Shown here: positions 25,433 to 33,502 of the stretch, one piece after another
Position numbering within the stretch: position 1 is the first letter of the stretch
How the letters are laid out: every line of letters begins with the position of its first letter
Source of the DNA: Ruegeria sp. R14_0
Lineage (GTDB): Bacteria; Pseudomonadota; Alphaproteobacteria; Rhodobacterales; Rhodobacteraceae
Assembly: GCF_017743975.1 (NCBI RefSeq)
Contig: NZ_JAGHRC010000010.1
Coordinates: 84,633-148,632 of the forward strand
Length of the DNA stretch: 64,000 bases
Direction: 5' to 3'
Position numbers and translations under genes: made by a program
Notes under the pieces: model-generated
Told to the model about the DNA's origin: nothing
Database searches by the model: none
The model's input: the letters and a program-made list of their open reading frames with translations, nothing else

Positions 25433-26058
25433 TGCAGCGGCGACGTGTTCTCACATTTGGGGCTGCTGGAATTGGCGCAACCGGCCTGACACTCTTTGTC
25501 GGATGGTGGCAAGTGGATGGGCCGGGAGCGGCTCAATCAGTTCGCCTTCGTCCCCTTGCGTTGTCGGGCATGAACTTTCGCATGGTTGATCACGAAGGGA
25601 CCCCCGTCACCCCGCAATCGCTGGTCGGACGTGCAACAATGGTGTTCTTCGGCTTTACCTACTGCCCGGATGTTTGCCCGACGACTCTTTCGGATATTTC
25701 CCTCTGGCTGGATGATCTGGGCAATGACGCGGACGAATTGAACGTCGTGTTCATAACCGTAGACCCTGAAAGGGACACGGTCGATGCCATGACCGATTAT
25801 GTCAGCTACTTTCATCCAGCTATTCGCGGTTGGGTCGGCGTTTCGGACCAAATCGCGCAAGCCGCAGACGACTTTCGCGCCACTTATGAAAAAGTTCCTA
25901 TGGAAGATGGCGACTACACAATGAACCACACCGCAAGTGTTTTTCTGTTTAACCCCACAGGCGAATTTGTCAGCACCATCGACTATCATGAGCAGAGAGA
26001 GTTTGCTGTACCCAAGATCCGCCGCGCTTTGAAAAGTGGAGCGGATACAACATCATGA
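25432..26058 (+). CDS. Second Sco1/SenC-like protein
   Basis: 208 aa. A Tat/signal-anchor-like N-terminus (MQRRRVLTFGAAGIG) is followed by the Sco thioredoxin fold with CPDVC (FTYCPDVCPTTLSD) and the His in MNHTASVF. It is clearly different from the first copy, so they probably have separate partners. It starts on the PCuAC stop (TGATG) and overlaps the M23 gene (ATGA). Confidence 0.87.
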   Translation: MQRRRVLTFGAAGIGATGLTLFVGWWQVDGPGAAQSVRLRPLALSGMNFRMVDHEGTPVTPQSLVGRATMVFFGFTYCPDVCPTTLSDISLWLDDLGNDADELNVVFITVDPERDTVDAMTDYVSYFHPAIRGWVGVSDQIAQAADDFRATYEKVPMEDGDYTMNHTASVFLFNPTGEFVSTIDYHEQREFAVPKIRRALKSGADTTS

Positions 26059-27422
26059 GCGCACGGTTTCTAGCAACCTCGGCGATCGCGATCAGCAGCG
26101 TCTCGATTGCTGCGATCATGTTCATTGCCTCGAACAGGTCTGAAATGACGGTGCCTGCGCCCACGGTCTTTCAGGTGCCCAAACTTCCTGCGGAACCGCA
26201 GACCACATCGGCTCTGTTGCTGAACGTACCATCGGCAGAACTCGCTCCAAGCCCCGTTTCGTTTCGACCTGTTCAGCCGGAACCCATTCAGGCAGAGGAA
26301 CCTTTGCCTCCTGTTGAACCACCTTCACGAACATGGACGCGCGAGCTTGCGGTGGGTGACACACTCGACAGTATGCTGTCTGACGCGGGGATTGACGCAA
26401 CCGATCGCGCTGAAATCGCACTTGCACTTGGCGCTGAATACGACTTGCGGCGCTTGCGGCCGGGTCACTCGATAACAGTCGTTGCAACGGCAGCGGATCA
26501 ACTGCGGAGTGTGGAGCTCGCCGTGGAAGATGGCGTGAGAATTGAAGTGACACTTAGCGAGACATTGTCCACGCGCGTGGTCTCACCGGAACCCGACACT
26601 GTCATTCTGGCCCGCAAAACAGAGATCGAAACTTCGATCTCAAATGCTCTGAGCAGCGCAAAGATCCCGGTTCGTTTTGCGGTGGATCTCGCTCAGATGC
26701 TGAGCGGCACAGTGGATTTTCGACGCGATCTGACCGGTGGCGAAAAACTCCGTCTTCTCTGGCGCGAAGAAAGTATCGACGGCGAGAAGGTAGGCCAGCC
26801 GCAACTCATTTTTGCAGCACTGGAAGTGGATGACCAACTTTACGAAATAGCATGGCCAGACGCCGAAATTGGCCGCGCCGCAATCTATGTCGATGGTGAG
26901 CTTCTTCGCGTCTTCTCGCAACCAGTTGAGGGCGCGCGCCTGAGTTCTGTCTTTGGTCGGCGGAAACATCCGGTCTACGGCAATGTGCGGATGCACACCG
27001 GTGTCGATTTCGCTGCCGCACGTGGTACTCCGGTACATGCGACGGCTCCGGGGCGCGTGTCTTATGTAGGTTGGCGCGGGGGGTATGGGCGTGTGGTGGA
27101 AATCGCTCATGGATCGGACACGGTCACGCGATATACGCATCTTAGCGCAACCGCCGATGGTCTGGCCAAAGGTCAGCGCGTGGAGGCTGGCGAGGTGGTT
27201 GGTCGTGTCGGGTCGAGCGGCACCGCGACCGGCCCCAATCTTCATTATGAAGTATTGGTCGACGGGCGACCAACGGACCCGCTTTCTGACGACCGACTTG
27301 CTGCCGCTGCGAACAACGAGGTTGAAAACGAAGCAGCGCGAAAACGCTTAAGAAATGCTCGAGCACAGCTTGAGAAACAGCTGGGCAATCCCGTCGCCAA
27401 AAAACGCGAATCTAGTTCGTGA
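26055..27422 (+). CDS. M23-family murein endopeptidase-like protein
   Basis: 455 aa. An N-terminal membrane anchor (residues 5-25) precedes a Pro-rich linker, an OapA/LysM-like middle and a C-terminal LytM domain. The zinc ligands of the HxxxD motif (MHTGVDFA) and the His in YTHLSA are present. The last motif reads GPNLHYEV rather than GPHLHYEV, so the first His of the HxH pair is Asn. That may weaken activity. Being the last gene of a Sco/Dsb operon under a metal-type promoter suggests envelope repair under metal stress. Confidence 0.82.
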   Translation: MSARFLATSAIAISSVSIAAIMFIASNRSEMTVPAPTVFQVPKLPAEPQTTSALLLNVPSAELAPSPVSFRPVQPEPIQAEEPLPPVEPPSRTWTRELAVGDTLDSMLSDAGIDATDRAEIALALGAEYDLRRLRPGHSITVVATAADQLRSVELAVEDGVRIEVTLSETLSTRVVSPEPDTVILARKTEIETSISNALSSAKIPVRFAVDLAQMLSGTVDFRRDLTGGEKLRLLWREESIDGEKVGQPQLIFAALEVDDQLYEIAWPDAEIGRAAIYVDGELLRVFSQPVEGARLSSVFGRRKHPVYGNVRMHTGVDFAAARGTPVHATAPGRVSYVGWRGGYGRVVEIAHGSDTVTRYTHLSATADGLAKGQRVEAGEVVGRVGSSGTATGPNLHYEVLVDGRPTDPLSDDRLAAAANNEVENEAARKRLRNARAQLEKQLGNPVAKKRESSS

Positions 27423-27437
27423 GAGTTTCTTAAAACG

Positions 27438-27483
27438 GCTTCAGGTGCGCGGCTATCAGTTTGCGGGTATGCGCGCCTGAAGC
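27438..27483 (+). terminator. Long GC-rich hairpin after the M23 gene
   Basis: The left arm GCTTCAGGTGCGCG pairs with the right arm GCGCGCCTGAAGC except for one bulged T, with a loop of about 20 nt. It lies 16 nt after the M23 stop. There is no clear T-run; it may end or attenuate transcription into the small gene that follows. Confidence 0.4.
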
Positions 27484-27521
27484 GGACTGCACTCCAGAAG
27501 AACCAAATCAGAGGATGTAAA

Positions 27522-27698
27522 ATGATGGCAATCGCGGGGGCCTTGGTTGGCGCCGTTTGGGGTGGGGTCTTGGCAAAGCGCCGGAATGGCAACAGCCTTG
27601 ATATTCTTCAATACGCTACAGGATATGCCATCGCTTTTGGCCTGGTGGCGTTTTTTCTTTCAATCGCAGTTGTGCGCCTGATGTAACGCGCCAGTAAG
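27522..27698 (+). CDS. Small membrane protein, possibly frameshifted near its end
   Basis: 58 aa starting MMAIAGALVGAVWGG, then AKRRNGNSLDILQYATGYAI and a second hydrophobic helix. This is the pattern of a short two-helix membrane protein common in Rhodobacterales. The last residues (FNRSCAPDVTRQ) are unlike a membrane helix end. Removing one T from the run at 27651-27661 would give SIAVVRLM and a stop at 27687, as expected for the family. So there may be a frameshift or a sequencing error at the T-run. Confidence 0.5.
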
Positions 27699-27707
27699 CA
27701 AGGCGAA

Positions 27708-27733
27708 AGCCGGACACCTTGAAGTCCGGCTTC
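27708..27733. terminator. Bidirectional terminator hairpin
   Basis: AAGCCGGAC (27708-27716), 8-nt loop, GTCCGGCTT (27725-27733): a perfect 9-bp stem between the plus-strand small gene and the end of the minus-strand ATPase at 27739. Confidence 0.7.
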
Positions 27734-27738
27734 CACTC

Positions 27739-30072
27739 TTATGTGGTCGCAGCGCCTATTCCTTGCGAGCCAAGGGTATTTGCCTTAGTCTGGGCGCTAT
27801 GATCTTCCGGAGCTTTCAGAAGCCGTAAGGCATTGGCCACGACCAGCAAGGACACTCCGACATCCGCGGCGATTGCACCCCACATGGATGCCAGCCCAAA
27901 ACCCGTCAGAGTGACAAACAATGCTTTGGTCGCAAGTGAGAAGCCGATGTTCTGACGGATGATCGACATGGTTCGACGTGAATGGTCGATCAGCCAGGGT
28001 ACTTTACCGATGTCGTCGGTCATCAGAGCAATATCTGCGGTCTCGATAGCAGCGTCGGACCCAACTGCACCCATCGCAACCGCATAATGTGCCCGAGCCA
28101 TCGCAGGTGCGTCGTTGACGCCATCGCCGATCATCGCAACCATCTCGTGCTGTTCTGCCAGTTCCTCAATCGCAGCGACTTTGTCTTCCGGCAGAAGCTG
28201 GGCCCGGACTTCGTCGATACCGACTTCGGCTGCTACCGCTCTCGCGGTTTGTTCGTTGTCACCCGTCAGCATGATGATCGACTTCACGCCCTGCGCGTGA
28301 AGCCGGGCAACGATGCTTCGGGCTTCGGGTCGAATGCGGTCCCGCAGCTCAAGCAAACCGGCGACTCCGTTCTCATCCCCGACAACCACAAGTGTGCTTC
28401 CCGCGCTCTCGATTTGGTTGCGCAATTCGGCAGGGATGGACGCGCCAAAGCCCTTTTCTTCAGCGAAGCGGTCGGAGCCAAGCCAGATATCTCCGCGCTC
28501 GATGCGGCCTTCAAGACCCCGACCGGGAACGGTTCGGATGTCTTCAGCCGCAGATATCGAAATGTCGGTCTGTTCTGCCCGGGTCAAAATGGCGCGGGCC
28601 AGCGGGTGTGAAGACCGAACCTCGAGGCTGGCAGCGCTCGCCAACAGCTCCTGCTCGGATGGGTCGCCCAGCGGATACACATTGGCGACTTCAGGCTCTC
28701 CCATGGTGATCGTGCCGGTCTTGTCCATGGCCAGTGCGGTGGTACGCCCGGGAGCCTCGATATATGCGCCGCCCTTAATCAGAACCCCAGCCCGGGCCGA
28801 AGCGGTCAAAGCCGCAACGATTGAAACCGGTGTGGAAATGACGAGCGCACAGGGGCAGGCGATAACCAGAAGAACAAGTGCATTGTAAAACCAGAAACCC
28901 GACGATGCGCCAAATGCAAGCGGCGGGATCAGGGCGATAGCCACTGCGACGACCATAACGATGGGCGTATAGATCCGCGCAAATTTTGTAACCCACTGCT
29001 CAACCGGCGCACGGCGAGCATGAGCATCACCGACCATCCGGATGATCTTGGCAAGCACGGTATCGGACGCTGTTTTCGTCGCACGTATTTTGAGGGTGCC
29101 TTCACCATTGATTGTGCCGGCATAGACCTCATCATCCAGCTCTTTGGGAATCAACGCGCTTTCACCTGTGATTGGAGCCTGGTCAACGGCACCGGCCCCT
29201 TCGATGACTTCCCCGTCAAGTGGAATGCGATCCCCACCCCGAACGATGAAGCTGTCACCGACAAAGACATCCGCCGCCGGGACCGTTGCCTCTGAGCCGT
29301 CAGCACGAACCAGCCGAACCGTCGGGGGGGCCAGATCAAGCAGCGCGGATACCGCGTTCCGAGCCCGTCCGACACTCCAGCTTTCCAGATAAAGCGAGAG
29401 CGAAAAGAAGAATGCCACCGTTGCCGCTTCGAAGAACTCGCCCAAAGCGATAGCGCCACAGACGGCAACCACCATCAGCAGGTTCATATCCGGTGAAAGG
29501 CGTCGCGCCGAAGACCAGGCCTTGGGCGCCACCAGCCAGACGCCAAACAAGATCGCGACCGCGAACAAAGCTGCCTCGGGCAAAGGCATCGGAACCTCAC
29601 CATGTCCCGAAAACAGCCCGAGCGCACCGCCCATGCCTGTTTCGAAAATGTGCCAGCCAAAACCCGCTGCCCAAAACCCTCCGCTGAGGATGGTGAACCG
29701 CCGCTGACGTGCAATATGCGCCGCCTGGTCCTGAGCGGCATTTCCGTCATCCCATGGTTTGGCGGTCATACCAGTACTGGCAACCAGCAGCATGACATCT
29801 TCGTCAGACATCTTGGCAGCACTTTCAAGAAGCGTCATTCGACCGTTGATGACATCAAAAGCGAGATGCTCTTCACCACCAACTTTCGGGCCGATAACCC
29901 GGTTCAGGATCGCAACCTCTTCGGCGCAATCAAGGCCAGAGACCTGAAAGCTTCTGCCACCTTCGGGAATCGGACCGACGGGCGCGATGTCACCACACCC
30001 GCTACTGCCGCACGCGTTGTGACCTTGTCTATTTTCGTGGTCATGGTCGTGGTTGTGGGTATCGGATGACAT
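27739..30072 (-). CDS. zntA: Zn/Cd/Pb-exporting P1B-type ATPase
   Basis: 777 aa. A His-rich N-terminus (HNHDHDHENRQGHN) with a Cys pair (CGSSGC) precedes a ferredoxin-like metal domain with GLDCAEE, the CxxEE-like signature of Zn/Cd pumps. The ATPase core has TGES, the transport motif ACPCALVIS, DKTGTIT with the phosphorylated Asp, SSHPLARAIL and GDGVNDAPAM. This is the P1B-2 class (Zn2+, Cd2+, Pb2+). Its promoter carries a CadR/PbrR-type MerR dyad. Confidence 0.9.
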   Translation of the reverse strand: MSSDTHNHDHDHENRQGHNACGSSGCGDIAPVGPIPEGGRSFQVSGLDCAEEVAILNRVIGPKVGGEEHLAFDVINGRMTLLESAAKMSDEDVMLLVASTGMTAKPWDDGNAAQDQAAHIARQRRFTILSGGFWAAGFGWHIFETGMGGALGLFSGHGEVPMPLPEAALFAVAILFGVWLVAPKAWSSARRLSPDMNLLMVVAVCGAIALGEFFEAATVAFFFSLSLYLESWSVGRARNAVSALLDLAPPTVRLVRADGSEATVPAADVFVGDSFIVRGGDRIPLDGEVIEGAGAVDQAPITGESALIPKELDDEVYAGTINGEGTLKIRATKTASDTVLAKIIRMVGDAHARRAPVEQWVTKFARIYTPIVMVVAVAIALIPPLAFGASSGFWFYNALVLLVIACPCALVISTPVSIVAALTASARAGVLIKGGAYIEAPGRTTALAMDKTGTITMGEPEVANVYPLGDPSEQELLASAASLEVRSSHPLARAILTRAEQTDISISAAEDIRTVPGRGLEGRIERGDIWLGSDRFAEEKGFGASIPAELRNQIESAGSTLVVVGDENGVAGLLELRDRIRPEARSIVARLHAQGVKSIIMLTGDNEQTARAVAAEVGIDEVRAQLLPEDKVAAIEELAEQHEMVAMIGDGVNDAPAMARAHYAVAMGAVGSDAAIETADIALMTDDIGKVPWLIDHSRRTMSIIRQNIGFSLATKALFVTLTGFGLASMWGAIAADVGVSLLVVANALRLLKAPEDHSAQTKANTLGSQGIGAATT

Positions 30073-30104
30073 AGTTAGACCTCAAGAATCTCTGCGGTCC
30101 TTTG

Positions 30105-30135
30105 CAAATAGTTCCTACAGCAACTAGAGCTTCAA
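30105..30135 (-). promoter_or_regulatory. CadR/PbrR-type MerR promoter for the Zn/Cd ATPase
   Basis: On the minus strand: -35 TTGAAG (30135-30130), 19-bp spacer, -10 TATTTG (30110-30105). The dyad GCTCTAG-ttg-CTGTAGG (30130-30114) is imperfect but has the same TAG/CTA core and spacing as the other members. Confidence 0.65.
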
Positions 30136-30260
30136 TACCTTTTTCAATTTTTTTTCAATCCGGTTCGTTGCCCGCGATATTGATGCTTCATTCCTTCTTG
30201 CGGGCTGGCCGCGTGAATGCAATCTAGTCGCAGAAGACGTAAAAAATTTGGAACAGGTCA

Positions 30261-30533
30261 ATGCAGAAACGGATCGCAATTACCATCACGTTAGTCTCGA
30301 TTACTGCCGGTTGCTCAGCCCAGTTCACAGGGGGCAAAAGCAAAGCATTCGAACCAGGTAACCTGCCAGATTCGGTCGTTGCACTGGCAGGGCCGGGGCA
30401 GGATCTGGCTACGGCACGCCTTTTACCAGATGACAATTGCTTCTGGTATGAGCACAGCGGACCTGTCGAGACGACATTGGTACCATTGCGCGCGACGAAT
30501 GGCGCTCCGATCTGCGCCGCGCGCGACGCCTGA
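30261..30533 (+). CDS. Small lipoprotein of unknown function
   Basis: 90 aa: basic start MQKR, hydrophobic stretch and lipobox TAGC (lipidated Cys about residue 18). The mature part has VALAGPGQDL, NCFWYEHSGPVETTLVPLR and a final C-A-A-R. It looks conserved in style and compact. The family is known to me only as a hypothetical outer-membrane or periplasmic lipoprotein. It is convergent with the L,D-transpeptidase gene. Confidence 0.7.
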   Translation: MQKRIAITITLVSITAGCSAQFTGGKSKAFEPGNLPDSVVALAGPGQDLATARLLPDDNCFWYEHSGPVETTLVPLRATNGAPICAARDA

Positions 30534-30543
30534 TAAAAAAAGA

Positions 30544-30570
30544 GGGCAGCGACGTCCACCTACGCTGCCC
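30544..30570. terminator. Bidirectional terminator hairpin
   Basis: GGGCAGCG (30544-30551), 11-nt loop, CGCTGCCC (30563-30570), with an A-run before it (30535-30541) and AAAATTT after it. It suits both the plus-strand lipoprotein and the minus-strand L,D-transpeptidase that ends at 30576. Confidence 0.75.
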
Positions 30571-30575
30571 AAAAT

Positions 30576-31238
30576 TTATGAGCGGGCTGTGACGCTATCT
30601 TCGGCCGAGTATAAGTATGCGGTCGAGCCGATTTTTACATGTGGGTAGAGATCATTGATATGGGCCATGATCATTCTAACACATCCAGAACTTGCGCGAC
30701 CACCGATGCTTCTGGGCTGAGGTGTACCGTGGATTCTGAGATAAGTATCTCGATCCCCAACGTATAGATAAAGGGCTCGAGAGCCGAGAGCATTACTTGG
30801 CCCGGGTTCCATGCCATCCCGAAATTCCGCGTATTCGGGGTTGCGCTCGATCATTGAAGCCGTTGGTGTCCAATGTGGCCACTCGACCTTGCGCCGGATA
30901 GCATAGGTACCGGGCTCGTAAAGGTTCCCACGCGCGATCGCTACGCCATAGCGCATTGCTGTCCCGCCTTCCTCGATATGGTAAAGATAGCGCGCGACGG
31001 CATCGACATGGATGTCACCAGGAACCAAACCATCATTTGCTACGACACGTCGTGGTAAAAAACGGTCATGAACGCCCCATGGATTTGAGGTCGCTGGATC
31101 GTAATCAAATGGCGTGACCTGGCTGTCCCAATAGGTCTTTTGCGACGAGGTTGGCCATGTTTTGGCGATCAATGGACTGGCCGCAGACGCGGAGAACAGC
31201 GCAGTGGTTGATTGAATGAAATGGCGCCTTGTCAGCAT
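30576..31238 (-). CDS. L,D-transpeptidase (YkuD), Tat/Sec-exported
   Basis: 220 aa. A twin-arginine-like start (LTRRHFIQSTTALFSASAA) precedes a YkuD domain. The conserved blocks are the GVAIARGN and W.PTASMIERNP regions and IHGTPQPRSIGGRASSGCVRM, with the catalytic Cys in SSGC. It makes 3-3 peptidoglycan cross-links or attaches lipoproteins. Its promoter has a nearly perfect CadR/PbrR-type dyad, so its expression is probably metal-induced. Confidence 0.87.
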   Translation of the reverse strand: MLTRRHFIQSTTALFSASAASPLIAKTWPTSSQKTYWDSQVTPFDYDPATSNPWGVHDRFLPRRVVANDGLVPGDIHVDAVARYLYHIEEGGTAMRYGVAIARGNLYEPGTYAIRRKVEWPHWTPTASMIERNPEYAEFRDGMEPGPSNALGSRALYLYVGDRDTYLRIHGTPQPRSIGGRASSGCVRMIMAHINDLYPHVKIGSTAYLYSAEDSVTARS

Positions 31239-31299
31239 AGATCTCGTCCTGGTTCACAAGTTTAATGTATTTGCATCGCATTTTCGCGATCAAATTCGA

Positions 31300-31330
31300 G
31301 TCTTAAAGCCTCTAGCAGCTAGAGCTTCAA
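31300..31330 (-). promoter_or_regulatory. CadR/PbrR-type MerR promoter for the L,D-transpeptidase
   Basis: On the minus strand: -35 TTGAAG (31330-31325), 19-bp spacer, -10 TAAGAC (31305-31300). The dyad GCTCTAG-ctg-CTAGAGG (31325-31309) pairs at 6 of 7 positions. It is the clearest of the minus-strand sites. Confidence 0.72.
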
Positions 31331-31471
31331 GAGGCTTCAGGTAACACTTGGTTTACCTAGTCGACCATGTCGCCGGTTGCGTGAACCCTACTTCGGTCGA
31401 GTCTACTTCGGACTAGGTCGCAAAGACAATTGACAGAAACGAAGCCGCCATTGTAGCGGTGAATTGTTTTC

Positions 31472-31655
31472 GGTTCCTGATGGCGGAAGCCAAAAGGATT
31501 AAATGGGAATACGGTTCGGTGTTTTTAACGGCGCCAATTCCGTAACTGCCCCCGCAACTGTGAGCGGAGAGCGATGCCAAGACACCACTGGTTCGTAATG
31601 GAACCGGGAAGGTTGGCGGAGCGAGCACCCGCGAGTCAGGAGACCTGCCGTAAAA
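31472..31655 (+). ncRNA. Cobalamin (B12) riboswitch
   Basis: Conserved elements appear in order: AAAGGATTAAATGGGAA with ACGGTTCGGTG, then the core TGCCCCCGCAACTGTGAGCGG, ACCACTGG, CCGGGAAGG, and GAGTCAGGAGACCTGCC near the 3' end. This is the classical B12 aptamer layout, about 185 nt long. It ends about 90 nt before the CbiM-like gene and should reduce its expression when cobalamin is plentiful. (The core is quoted in full at 31555-31576; see those positions.). Confidence 0.93.
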
Positions 31656-31742
31656 CGCCGGGCTATGCCCAGACTGTATCTGTCGGCCTTACGGCCGATT
31701 CAACCTGACAAGCCGCCGGGTGAGGCGGTAGGGAGAAATAAA

Positions 31743-32426
31743 ATGCACATCGAACCGGGCATCGTGAATGGTGCCAAAATCGCGCTTTCCTATGTTACCG
31801 CCGCAGGCGCGGCTACTTACGCAGCGAAAGAAACGTTTTCCACATTGCGTGCGAATGGACCTGCATCTTTTGTCATGCGCTCGGTGCTCGCCACCGTTGG
31901 TGTCTTCCTTTTCTTTGAAGTCCTGCCACACTTCCCGGTTGGTGTCTCTGAAGTCCACTTCATTCTGGGGTCGACGCTGTTCCTGCTTCTCGGTGCTGCA
32001 CCCGCGGCTTTTGGATTGGCAGCCGGTCTGCTGATTCAGGGGGTGTTTTTTGCCCCGTTCGATCTTCCGCAGTACTTCATCAACCTAACCACTCTGCTGG
32101 TGCCGCTATTTGCGCTACAAGCATTGGCCAGCCGCATCATTGCACCCGGTACAGCATATGTTGACCTCAAATATGGCCAAGCTCTTGCCCTGAGTGCGAT
32201 GTATCAGGGGGGAGTAGTCGCATGGGTTGCGTTCTGGGCTTTCTACGGCCAGGGATTTGGTGCTGAAACTATGGCGTCGGTTCTGTCCTTTGGCGGTGCC
32301 TATATGCTGGTAATAGTCATCGAGCCGATTGCTGATCTAGCAGTGCTTGCGGCAGCCAAGGCGATGCGCGGTTTGAACAGCACAGGTCTGGTGACTCCGC
32401 GCTTGTACAACGCTGCGGAAGCTTGA
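31743..32426 (+). CDS. CbiM-like cobalt permease under a B12 riboswitch
   Basis: 227 aa from ATG 31743 (AGGGAG site). The N-terminus MHIEPG is the Met-His metal-binding start of CbiM-type ECF substrate components. About six membrane helices follow (PF01891 layout). The open frame upstream of this ATG runs through the riboswitch and is not coding. No cbiN, cbiQ or cbiO gene is nearby, so it works alone or with distant ECF parts. Riboswitch control supports a role in cobalt uptake for B12 synthesis. Confidence 0.85.
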   Translation: MHIEPGIVNGAKIALSYVTAAGAATYAAKETFSTLRANGPASFVMRSVLATVGVFLFFEVLPHFPVGVSEVHFILGSTLFLLLGAAPAAFGLAAGLLIQGVFFAPFDLPQYFINLTTLLVPLFALQALASRIIAPGTAYVDLKYGQALALSAMYQGGVVAWVAFWAFYGQGFGAETMASVLSFGGAYMLVIVIEPIADLAVLAAAKAMRGLNSTGLVTPRLYNAAEA

Positions 32427-32498
32427 CCAAAGTTTGAAGCGGTGCCCTAAACTGGGGTTGCCGCGAAACAACTGGTAGTCGCAGGACCAAAGCTTATC

Positions 32499-32523
32499 GT
32501 GGCGCGTCTCGAGGGCGCGCCAC
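32499..32523. terminator. Bidirectional terminator hairpin
   Basis: GTGGCGCG (32499-32506) pairs with CGCGCCAC (32516-32523), loop 9 nt, followed by ATTTGCTTTT. It separates the convergent CbiM-like and BTLCP genes. Confidence 0.72.
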
Positions 32524-32531
32524 ATTTGCTT

Positions 32532-33155
32532 TTAGCCGCTAAAAACCTGCACCCAACGGTCAGGGTGTAGTGGGTCCTGTATTCTTAGGAATAGATACCT
32601 GGTTTCCTTCCACGTTTTGATCCTGTTGGTAACATTGTCCAGAACCAAGTCGCCTTCACTCGAGCGATAGACAAGAACAGCATGGCCATTGCGATTGGTG
32701 TCCAAGGCAGTCGCAATTAGTAGCTTCGTAGGATCCAAACCATTCTGCACAAGTTCAAACTTCTTTTGCAAAGCGAAGTCTTCGCAATCTCCTGACCCTT
32801 GCGTCGGCAGTGTCCAGTACTCCTTTGTCCCATATTGGCTTTGATCCGAAACGGCACGAATCCTTCGATTGACGCGCGTGTTGATCGTTTTAACGATCTG
32901 ATTTTCTTGCGCCACGGAGAGACCAGAACTACGAGCGCTCGCGCACGCCCACGAATAATCTTTGCATAGTGTTTTGGCACCCGATGGCGCTTCAATCTTT
33001 CTATCAAGACCGATCGAGGGAAGCTCAGATGCTTGCGACGCAGCGGCAGACACAAAAAAGCTGCATATAAAACAGACCATTGGGAGATAACCCAGCAGGT
33101 TTTTCGATAACACTCCCTGAACTAAAGTGGGATTTGTCATATCTGCCTTCTCCAT
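32532..33155 (-). CDS. Transglutaminase-like cysteine proteinase (BTLCP family)
   Basis: 207 aa from the ATG at 33155, which has GAGGAACGAGC in front; 20 further upstream codons are unlikely. An N-terminal signal/anchor lies at about residues 20-40. The BTLCP core shows GDCEDFALQK with the catalytic Cys, a His in NRNGHAVLVY and the Asp in LVLDNV. Members process adhesins or act in the periplasm with GGDEF/EAL systems (LapG type). Here the neighbours suggest an envelope role. The upstream region has only a weak MerR-like dyad (CTTAG-CCT-CTAGG near 33241-33253). Confidence 0.8.
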   Translation of the reverse strand: MEKADMTNPTLVQGVLSKNLLGYLPMVCFICSFFVSAAASQASELPSIGLDRKIEAPSGAKTLCKDYSWACASARSSGLSVAQENQIVKTINTRVNRRIRAVSDQSQYGTKEYWTLPTQGSGDCEDFALQKKFELVQNGLDPTKLLIATALDTNRNGHAVLVYRSSEGDLVLDNVTNRIKTWKETRYLFLRIQDPLHPDRWVQVFSG

Positions 33156-33502
33156 GCTCGTTCCTCTAAAGTATCCAAACTTCCCCGGCCAATGTGTTTT
33201 ATTCCAAGCCTTCATGTGCTTAGGGGAATTGCAACAGCTTCTTAGCCTCTAGGGGTAAAGCGGCAAAAATTTGCAGATTCTTTGGTATTTCTTCCTTAGT
33301 TGACAGCATCAGAGCATCCACGCCATCACCAGCCCGGCATAGCTAACAGAGCGAATTAGAGGGTAAGCTGATCGCAATTCTCTCATTCAACAAAAATACA
33401 ACAGAGATCGGCCGTCATCGCTGAGGGTTACGGAATACCGGGACAATGAAGCCGCTCCTCCGCAAGCTGAGATAGCCAGTTTCGGTTTTCCAGGCGCTGC
33501 AA
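33156..33502. other. Intergenic region between BTLCP gene and MerR module
   Basis: About 350 bp, no gene seen. The part next to the BTLCP gene contains TTTACC with CTTAG/CTAGG arms (33238-33259), a poor relative of the MerR-type promoters found elsewhere. The rest is unremarkable. Confidence 0.4.

Noticed and set aside
31665..31742. Upstream extension of the CbiM-like gene
   Set aside because: It begins at the end of the B12 riboswitch; the MHIEPG start with its own ribosome binding site fits the family.
33238..33259. MerR-type site in front of the BTLCP gene
   Set aside because: The dyad pairs poorly and no -10 is found at 19-bp spacing; not counted with the regulon.
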